DNA of 64,000 bases from Pseudevernia furfuracea (lineage: Eukaryota > Ascomycota > Lecanoromycetes > Lecanorales > Parmeliaceae). Positions 55,959 to 64,000 of this stretch are shown here, in pieces. A model generated the notes under the pieces. That model was not told where the DNA came from and searched no databases. It saw nothing but the letters and a program-made list of their open reading frames with translations. The first letter of the stretch is position 1, and each line of letters starts with the position of its first letter. The stretch covers positions 1,860,001-1,924,000 of the forward strand of contig JAIUPT010000033.1 in the NCBI GenBank assembly GCA_022315425.1, given 5' to 3'. Both the position numbers and the translations under genes were made by a program.

Positions 55959-58900
55959 TCACCTATCATTACCTCGGCCGCCGACGACTCTCTTACCTCC
56001 TCCTCCTCCTCCTCCTCCTCCTCCTCCTCCTCTGCCTCCAGAACCGCCCTCTCCTCTCCCTCTTCCTCTCCCTCTGGATCCGCCCCTCGATTTCCCTCTT
56101 GCCCCTCTCCCACCTCTAGCAGCCGGCCTGGCAGCTTGCTCTTCTTCCTCTCTGACTTTGCGACTCTCTTCATCCCACCACTCCTGAAACGCTTGCTCTT
56201 CTTGAATCTCCTGCAAGCTCCTCTTGGCGGCTGCTTCTTTGATGATATCTTTCTCCGTCTGCTGCTGATAGAGAATATCGGACATTGAGAGTTGGAGAGT
56301 CGGTTCGACGGGCAAGGGATTGTGGCGTATCGATTGGATTGGTTGCTGAAGTGACGACGAGCGAGAGGCCGTAGGCGGAGTTTGGGCTAAGGCTTTGGAG
56401 GCGTCTGGCGTTGAGATGCTGCGTTTCTGGGTGGGAGCTAACGTTGCGGCAGGACCACTGGCAGACCTTCGAGCTGCAGGTGCCTTTCCAGAAACAGTTT
56501 GTCTCATTGTAAGTGGTGACGGGGTACGAGGTATGCTTTTAGCCTCGAATGACGGCGGCTTAGTGCTTTCTGCGCCGAGAACATCCTTTAATGAAATCTT
56601 TGGACCGGTGGATGCTAACTGCCACGGAGACGCCGAGCTCTTGCTTTGTGTTTGATTGTCGGCTGAAGTTGGACTTGGCATTAGGACGGCATGTGATGAT
56701 CGAAGATGCTGTTGTTGCTGTTGCTTTTTACGCTCTTTCTGAGATAGCTTCATAGGTAAGCCACCGGCAGAAGCTTCATTCTCTCTAGCACGAACAGACA
56801 ACTCTACAGAGATATTTGAGACGCGATTTGGAGACGCTTGGGCCATGATATCTTTCATGTCCAGCTTAACGGCTGTCATCGCAGGAGGGGCCCAGGGCTG
56901 TTTGTTGTTGATGTCGCCAGGAGATTTACCAGTGGACATGACCGGACTTCTGTAGGATGATGCACTAGTTGAAGCTGCGATGGTATCTTCTGCTTTGGAG
57001 GACGAAGCCATTTTCCCATATCCGACTTCATCGCCCATAGCCATCTGTGGAGGTGGTAACAGAGACTCTGAAATATCAGCTTGGTGACGGCGACGGCGAT
57101 CGGGCGTATTCTTTTCAGCCACCTCTGCTTCAAATCCGCCGTCTTCTTCCATCTCAAATATGAGATCCGCAATAGAGCTCTTGGCCCGCAAAGCAGGGCT
57201 TTTAGACTGACTGGTTCGATCCCGAGACGCTCGTGATCGAGACTTCGGCACAGAGGGCGACTTATCAAAATCTTCGAGGAATGCCGCTTTAGCCTTGGAG
57301 CCCGCAGACGACTTTGCTTCACGCTCATGGAGCCGAGTCTGCAAGGATACCGAATCGATCTTGATGAGTTTGCTCCGTGCCATTAATTCGGGAAGCCGTG
57401 GATACTTTTCGATTAAATCGTATTCAGCCCTGCCGCTTTTTGCAATTGGTAGACATGCCAGTTGGTTTTGGCGGACGACCTCATCCAACTCGAGCATAAG
57501 ATCCTCATCTAGTTCGTTGAGGAGACTGAGTCTGGTCAGCAGGAATTTTAGCACAAAAGAGCGATTATAATGCTTACTGGTTTTCAAGCATGCCCTCAAG
57601 ATTCAGACAGATATACTCAAGCGCAGCGTCTTTGAATTGCGTGACCGAGCATGGAGCGACAGCGTTCAGAAGTTGGCAGACGTTGCGTGCATTAACTGAC
57701 ATAGTCAGCGACAAAACGCTTTAGAATACAAGTCGCTGTTCTCACCGTAACGGCCTAGCACCTTCTGACAGCACTGCGCGAGCCGGTCAAGCATCAATTC
57801 GTTTGCAACACTCATGACTTCCATTAAAAGGTCTAGGAAGGTGTCGATATCAACAGTCACAACATCATCAAACATCTCCTCATCACCGTCGGCGTAGATG
57901 TGGCGGAGTACAAATTCGAATACCGTGGGGTCCACATGTTTCAGATCTACCTTGATGGCTTCCTCCGGGTCTTTCAGTTGCTCGCGTCGGGAAGAGAGCC
58001 ACAGACCTGCAGCACGACCTTCGAAGAGACCTTCGAAGAAAGGGCACCTCTGACACATCAGTGCGCTGTGAACCTTCACATTCTTCCCATCAAGTTCGAC
58101 TTCCACGTCACCATTGTCGAAGTAGCCAGGCTGGCGGATCACAAGCTCGAAGTCTTCATGCAAGGTTTTTGGAGGCTCCGTCATCACTCTGACTGCCTGT
58201 TCGAGTTTACGCATCTCTAAATTGGAAGCTGTCCTCATCAGCTCGGTCCTAATCTGACGGTAACGGAAGGCTGATGACGGCGCGTATCTCGTGTGGTGCC
58301 AGACGTCGACCACAGAGTCAGTATACAGATATAGGACGAGATTGAAGATGGTTATAAAATCCAGGCCCTGAAATAGTACCAGGATCTTCCCTTCGCTGTC
58401 ATACTCAATGGTCACGACTTCGGGGATCAAGAAAAAGTAATCCTTCCGAAAGATGGCAAGTCCTTGCCTCATTGACTCGCTGCGAGATGCGAGGACGAAA
58501 TCATGAACGGGTATGCGAATGTCAGATAGCGTGGTTCCAACTCGGGCACCATACGCCGTCTCTTTCGAAGCAAGATTATCACTGAGATAGCTTGCCAATC
58601 TCTCTTCGAAGTCTGACATGTTCAGAACAGCCCTTCGGATTGTCGCAACGTCATTGGTTTGACTTGGTTTCCAGAAGCGCGGGGTTGGATCTTCGGTTTC
58701 GGAATCTTCCTCTGCGAACCCGTGGAATGGCAGAAGAGGATACAGATCCTTCCACAGCGTGTGGCTCTCGACATCAATCTGAGTCTTGAGAACATCGCAA
58801 TCCCGACGGATAGCAGCGTATGCGCCGAAGGTATTGCTTCTTACTGCAGCAATCCTTGTCAAACCTGGCACACGAGAGAATTTGTAGTCCTTAGCTTTGT

Positions 58901-60887
58901 GCTCAGCAAGACCAGCGGCACTGGCGTCTCTGATCTTCGCACGCTTGACCCTTCGCCACACCGACCCAGACTCCGTACAGATAATAATAGAGCCGTCTTG
59001 GCTGACATCTACATCTCTGACTGCCATGTGGCCTTTCTTCAGAGACCAGACGCGTTGTGGGGGGGATAAGGCTAAACGGATTTTTGACGGGTTGGTGGTC
59101 GATGATGTAGCATTCGATGCCTCTACTTTCTGGCTGACATGCACGGTGAAAACGTCGCCCATGCTTGACATTGCACATATCGTATCACCGCCAGAAGTGA
59201 CCTTGCAGATATGATTCTTAGCACCTTCAGCCCTGGCGCCCCATATGCTATTTAGGAAGTAGTTGGAGAATGCTTCCAGTGGAAACGCTATCTTCGCGTA
59301 GCCATAATTGGAAAAGACCCACACATCGTGATTTTCTAAGAGGCATATTGTAGCCTTGTCAATAGCTGATACCGAAATTATAGAAGAAGAGAAGAGTGAC
59401 GCGGCAACTTTCCGCGGCGCGTTCTGAATCGTAAGCGAACGAGCGTCGGAATCGATGAGGCCGAGCTGGCCCTCGTTCTTGCCAAATGTGAACAGGGAGC
59501 TGGCTGTGTGGACCACAGTATGGATGCTAGAAGCAGCTGCTCCTACCACGAGTTCACGTTTCAGAGGGCCAAAGACCTGTCGTGGCAACGATTGGGTAGG
59601 CTCTTCGTCCATGATGGTGGAGGTATTGGGTGCATAGCCGAGCTGACCGAAGCCATTACTGCCCCACGTAAAAGTCTCACCTTCGCTTGAGATGGCAACG
59701 GTATGATTTTGTCCAAGCGCAACATGGATTACCTTCTTGCCCGAAAGACCTCCGCCATGTATACTGATGAACCCAAACCTCGTGGTTCCATCTCCAGAAC
59801 CAAGCCTGCCTCCCTTCCCAAAGCCGCACATGTACAGATTTGCTTCAGGGTCAGTAGTAAGGACGGCGGAATGCAGTTTCGAAAGCTGAACGTCCTGAAT
59901 AATGATGGGACGGTATTGAATAATCGCTGGGAGTTGATTGGTTTGTGCAGGCGATCTACATCCTCCCACAGCTTGAGCGCTGGCACGAGGATTTTGAGCC
60001 CCATACTCGTTATATAGACGGCGGAGTAGGTGGTCCGGACGCTTCAGAGAGATTCGCTCGGGAAATTGACGGTCATCCTCGTCCCCAAACCCTAGCGTAA
60101 AGTTCTTATTGCTACCAAAGGCGAATATGTCATCTCCTTCGATTCGTGTCCTCGGCGCAACTGCTCTGCTCGCGCCGTCATCATCGTTGGCATCTCCGCT
60201 AACACCCTGAGCCATTTCGCCGTCTTCGTCATCTTGGCTTCCAGCTAACAGTGGGGCGCCCGAGTCTTGTCTGATGTTCCGGCTTGTGATTGATGCCCCA
60301 TACACGTCGAAAGGGCTGTTGCCTTCTCTATCCTTGATCTTGATTAGACCGCCTGCAGCGTGAGATGCGCCCATACTCGAATGTTCTATAGCATCCTGAA
60401 TGTCCCTGTCCATCAATGCTCGCGCGATTGCGATGTTGCCAAAGTACAGAGCTCGGTGTAGTGCGGTCCACCCGCTTTCCTCATCCTGAACGTAGATGTC
60501 AAGAAGCGGGAGCTGTAGTAGTGCAATTGCGAACTCCGATGCGTTTTGGTTGGTTGACGATGCTATATGGTGCAGCAGTGTGACGCCATGAGACTCCCTC
60601 CAATTGACATCTGTCCGGCTCATCGTCACATTCGCAAACGACTTCGGCGTCGCATAACTCGGCAGAGCTCTCTGATTATTCCAACTCGATCCTTTCGCAC
60701 TCTTACTCACGGTCGGTGATGTCCCCAACGTTGCGCCTGGGCTCCCCACAGTACCAATGCTCCCTGCCCTTCCACCACTACCGCCCTTTGTAGACTGCGC
60801 GGAAGCATTGTAGGTGGCTCGAGCGAGCACTTGTCGAAAATTCTCGACGTCATTTTCGAAGTAGTACTTCCAGAGCAGGGTACTCAT
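55959..60887 (-). CDS. ankyrin-RCC1-BTB protein, IBtk/Btb3-like
   Basis: Three exons, 57746-60887, 57578-57695 and 55959-57531, with introns of 50 and 46 nt, give 1610 aa from ATG 60887. Order: ankyrin repeats (GVTLLHHIA, SGWTALHRALYFGNIAIARAL), RCC1-type repeats (IFAFGSNKNFTLGFGDED, LYMCGFGKGGRLGSGDG, TFTWGSNGFGQLGY, LFTFGKNEGQLGL), then two BTB units (IPVHDFVLASRSESM and VELDGKNVKVHSALM). A long disordered tail ends in RGG and about 12 consecutive Gly from a (CCT)n tract. This is the architecture of human IBtk and S. pombe Btb3, Cul3 substrate adaptors. The joins restore LNLEGMLENQ-LSLLNELDEDL across the second intron. The Gly/Arg tail is an addition relative to the core family. Confidence 0.92.
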
Positions 60888-61790
60888 ATGCGGGTGAAGG
60901 GAGCGATGGAAGGACCTTCCAGTCGCTCCGCGGAACGCGCCTCGCTGTAACCTCGAGGGCTACGGCTTATTTAAAGGCACTTGGTGGAGGAGGGAAGGGC
61001 TCCGAAGAGGCTGACGAGGAGGGAAGGGAAGGGGAGAAATATGCGTAGGTTGATGGTAAAGTCTAGGCAGGCGTGAGTTCGGGGGGGCGTTGAGAGATTT
61101 GGGGTCGATTGGACTGATGAAACGATTGTTGCAGGCTGGATGATACCGAGGGAAGTATCTGGGGGCAGAGTAGGAGAATATGAAGCACAGTGCTGAGATG
61201 GTGCTGTATGCGGGGAAGGAAGAATGTAGGTATGTACCTATGATCATATCATCATATCATGTGTGGCAGAATGACTCGCAGGAAGCTAATTTTTTGGCAC
61301 TTTATCGCGTCCCCGATCGGAGGTGTTTGACAGCCAATTAAAGGCACTTCTCGAGGGGCATGGACTTTCAATACGATGAACAATTCTTTATGATTGTGTC
61401 TATCCAAAAGTATGTATGTGTATTTCCTTCTTGTCTTCTCCTTCTCACTTCTCTTTCCTCCTTCTAGTATGGCGTTCTGTGCTTCTTTAATTCCCCGTGA
61501 CCATGCGCCACCAGCGCCATATCCCGCCCTTTTTGCTCCAATCCAATCTATGTAGCAGCCCCATTCGCTAAAATGCGCGACTGTAAATAAGTATATGTAT
61601 AACATCAAGAAATAAATTCAAGATGTCTCTGGAGAAGGGCCCGCGATCCCTAGTCTCCGAGTTTTGGTGAAGAAGAGAAGGTTCAACTTCGAGCTCAAGC
61701 CTGAACGCCAAACTGTATCCTGTACTGCACATGCTACTGTAATCTCCAGGTAACAGTCCATTCGTCTCCACAGCTGTAGGTAAGTATAGG
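60888..61790. other. intergenic region between two minus-strand genes
   Basis: About 900 bp. Purine/pyrimidine-biased leader of the IBtk-like gene near 60900-61250, then 3' flank of atg13. No supported gene. Confidence 0.4.
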
Positions 61791-64000
61791 CTAGTATCCA
61801 CCTCTCCTGCTCCCTCTCCTCGACGATGCTCCCGAATCACTGCCACCTCTCTCCCCCCCTCTATTCTCTTCTAGGCTTCGATGTGGTTGCTGGGTAGCGT
61901 CAAAGTCACTCATGGCAAAGAGCAGCGGCTCTTCATCCTCGAAATTGCTCGGAGGCCGAGGAAAGCTAGATCTGCTACCACGATGATCCGAACCTCCACT
62001 AACACTGCCTCGCTCCGCAAGACTAGACGACGAGGCCTGTGGGGGGGTTCCCCTTCCACTTCCCCTACCGATGCGAGGACGGTAGGGCGTGACGCGAGCT
62101 TGCAAGGAGCCAGTTTCCTCACGGTGCTCAAAGGACGATGGCTGAGGTCGATTGCTCCTCTCGGCATCGAAACGAGATTCGAAAGCGGATTCGCGGGTTT
62201 CGACGCTCGGCACTGCCACGGCGGATTCGTCGGGTACGTCGCCCTCATGCATACCAGCGAGGGCGCCCCGGCTGACTTGAGGCCGGCCATCGACGCCAAG
62301 ACTCGCACTACGCATCCCGAAAGAGAACATTTCATCGTCTTCGTAAGGCATATTTCGGGCTTGCTGCGCGGCCGAGCTGGACCGTCGATAGCTAGGGTGA
62401 AATGGGCGCGGAGAATTGGGGATATCAATTGCTCCGGTGCTTGAATCTCGATTACTTCTAGCATCCTGAACACCATCCGTAGCAGTAGGGCGTGGACGGC
62501 GATCTTCGCCTCGACTAGGGACACGACGAGGATACTCAATGGTACTGTTAGCGCTTAGTCTTGAAGGAATAGCAGGTGTATGAGGCGTATGTGGGGAGAT
62601 AGGCTTTCCTGGTGATGACGATGGGGATATTGAAGTTCCGGCTACCATGGGCGGTACGCTTGACAGTTGACGGCTTGAGGAGGAAGATGAACGACGCAAC
62701 AGATGAGAAGACGACATTGAGCTATATAGAGCATCATTCGAGTCTCTCATACGCTGGAACTTATTCAAGGCAGCGCTAGTCCGCCTCGTTGAGGCTTCAG
62801 TTGCAGCCCGATCGTTTGAGTGCCTGAAGCTCTTCAAATCCTTTTTCTGATCCAACAGCTTGAGAAAATCAGAGATATTGTCATCATCTGTCTGGATGGA
62901 GCCCGAGCTCGCGCCTCCGCCTTCCGCCAAGACACCAGATCCAGGTTGGGCGTTGGATGAAGTTAAGCTCGCTTTCCCACTGCTGTTGTCATCTTCCGTC
63001 CTGCTACTACCGCCAATGGACAATTTAGCTTTCCTGTGTCCGAAACTGCTGCTATATCTTTGCGGAGGACCTGGCTTCGGCGAAGTAGATACCGAAGAAG
63101 GAACGTCTGCTGCATTTGGTGAACCCCGTAAAGGAACCGAACCGTATGGTCCAAGAGTTGATGGCGCTCTGGCCTCCGCCAAAGCAGCCAGAGGTGATGC
63201 CTTTCCCAATGATCCTCGTGGAACAGATGTCATCAGCTGCTCGGCTTGTGAAGGGGAGGCAGACAATGAGGGACTCTTGAAAGGCATGAAAGATACAGAT
63301 GGTCTCCTACCGACTCCGGGACCACCATCAGCGGAGCGGAGAGACGACCTAGATCCTTGCGCTGATCGGGTGTTGGGTGGTGCTCTCCTGGATACCATGT
63401 CCTCGGGGGATTCCGAACCCGCAATTCGTGCAGCACGAAGAGCAGATAATGGGCTCGAGCTAGTAGCTGGGCCTGGTTGATGAAAAGTGGACATACTGCC
63501 ATAGGCTTGGCCTTGATCGGGACGTGGGATGCTATCTCGCCTATTGTGCGGTAACGAGCCAGCTACTTCAGTCGTAGGCCGACCAGCGTAATCCTTTCGT
63601 TGTTTATTTGGGTGTTCCCTGCGACCAAGAGATGGTTCAAAATACTGGTCATCCATGCCCATGAATCTAGAGCTTAAGAATGCTTCTGAATTATCAACAC
63701 GAAAGTCGCAGTGGTTTCTGTACGTAACTTGGAGACAAAGTGGTCCAGCTGGAGAATCGATAGAGTCGAACACGTACGTATCAAGAACTTCATCATCACT
63801 TTTGAATAGAGGTACTGCCAACTGATCATTTTTTGAGTCTTGTTCGGAGTGAGGCCCTTGCGTGATACGGTATCTGAGTTTCGGAGATTTTGTAGCTGAG
63901 CCGGTCTTAGACGGCCTCTTGCCAATTTTCCAGGCGGGAAGTAGCCTTGAAAATGAGTAAACCGATCGCAAGAGCACAACAATGTTCTTGTAGGTGCGAG
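61791..64000 (-). CDS. atg13: autophagy protein Atg13, 3' part (5' end outside window)
   Basis: The minus-strand frame is open from the window edge to a stop at 61791, at least 735 codons. It begins inside the HORMA domain (YKNIVVLLRSVYSFSRLLPAWK), whose N-terminal part lies beyond 64000. The central region contains NISDFLKLLDQKKDLKSF, which resembles the Atg1-binding MIM region. The rest is long, Ser/Pro/Arg-rich and disordered, as usual for fungal Atg13, where TORC1 phosphosites lie. The conserved acidic EEPLLFAMSDF sits near the C-terminus. By family it is the regulatory subunit of the Atg1 kinase complex that starts autophagosome formation. Confidence 0.93.
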   Translation of the reverse strand, partial: RTYKNIVVLLRSVYSFSRLLPAWKIGKRPSKTGSATKSPKLRYRITQGPHSEQDSKNDQLAVPLFKSDDEVLDTYVFDSIDSPAGPLCLQVTYRNHCDFRVDNSEAFLSSRFMGMDDQYFEPSLGRREHPNKQRKDYAGRPTTEVAGSLPHNRRDSIPRPDQGQAYGSMSTFHQPGPATSSSPLSALRAARIAGSESPEDMVSRRAPPNTRSAQGSRSSLRSADGGPGVGRRPSVSFMPFKSPSLSASPSQAEQLMTSVPRGSLGKASPLAALAEARAPSTLGPYGSVPLRGSPNAADVPSSVSTSPKPGPPQRYSSSFGHRKAKLSIGGSSRTEDDNSSGKASLTSSNAQPGSGVLAEGGGASSGSIQTDDDNISDFLKLLDQKKDLKSFRHSNDRAATEASTRRTSAALNKFQRMRDSNDALYSSMSSSHLLRRSSSSSSRQLSSVPPMVAGTSISPSSSPGKPISPHTPHTPAIPSRLSANSTIEYPRRVPSRGEDRRPRPTATDGVQDARSNRDSSTGAIDIPNSPRPFHPSYRRSSSAAQQARNMPYEDDEMFSFGMRSASLGVDGRPQVSRGALAGMHEGDVPDESAVAVPSVETRESAFESRFDAERSNRPQPSSFEHREETGSLQARVTPYRPRIGRGSGRGTPPQASSSSLAERGSVSGGSDHRGSRSSFPRPPSNFEDEEPLLFAMSDFDATQQPHRSLEENRGGERGGSDSGASSRRGSRRGGY

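Noticed and set aside
54958..56288. Several plus-strand frames with Ser, Leu or Pro runs
   Set aside because: They are built from microsatellites or are antisense to the Gly-rich tail of the IBtk-like gene.
1..64000. Secondary-metabolite cluster, CRISPR array, rRNA genes
   Set aside because: No PKS, NRPS or terpene synthase core gene, no regularly spaced direct-repeat array and no rRNA-like sequence were seen. The ABC transporter and SDR are not adjacent to any biosynthetic core gene.

Overview
This 64 kb window is nuclear DNA from a filamentous ascomycete (Pezizomycotina). Most genes carry short GT-AG introns of about 46-90 nt with CTRAC-like branch sites. Both strands are densely coding. 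The gene set includes a Yap1-type bZIP, a PDR-type ABC transporter, Atg13, a DUF3431 protein, and 2EXR and NACHT-type relics typical of these fungi. I cannot place it to genus. All exon structures below were derived by eye from splice signals, reading frame and family conservation.

Layout. 0-5 kb: repeats, an LTR-like fragment and two poorly resolved intron-rich hypothetical genes. 5-21 kb: a conserved block with an SPF30-like Tudor splicing factor, a Yap1-like oxidative-stress regulator, Met22/Hal2 phosphatase, a C3HC zinc-finger (Rsm1/NIPA-like) protein, the NPC1 homologue Ncr1, and a DUF2433 phosphoesterase-like protein with an RRM-like segment and an RGG tail. 21-30 kb: a secreted Cys/Tyr-rich protein, a long empty region with C and G runs, and a full-length ABC-G multidrug transporter. 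30-45 kb: Trm7 and Mak5 transcribed divergently, a DUF3431 protein, a short-chain dehydrogenase, and the karyopherin Kap123 with an apparently intact MITE just upstream of it.

45-55 kb is an accessory-looking stretch of low gene density. It holds a broken F-box gene, a broken NACHT/STAND relic, a small secreted protein, a BTB protein, a DUF6604-like gene with frame problems, and one broken plus one intact 2EXR-type gene. 55-64 kb returns to conserved genes: a very large ankyrin/RCC1/BTB protein (IBtk/Btb3-like) and the 3' part of ATG13, which runs off the window.

I saw no biosynthetic cluster, CRISPR array, rRNA gene or convincing tRNA. No clear multi-gene new system is visible. The most distinctive items are the MITE with a perfect 8-bp target duplication (44777-45051), the Yap1 homologue that seems to lack its N-terminal cysteine-rich domain, and the decaying F-box/STAND/BTB/2EXR island.
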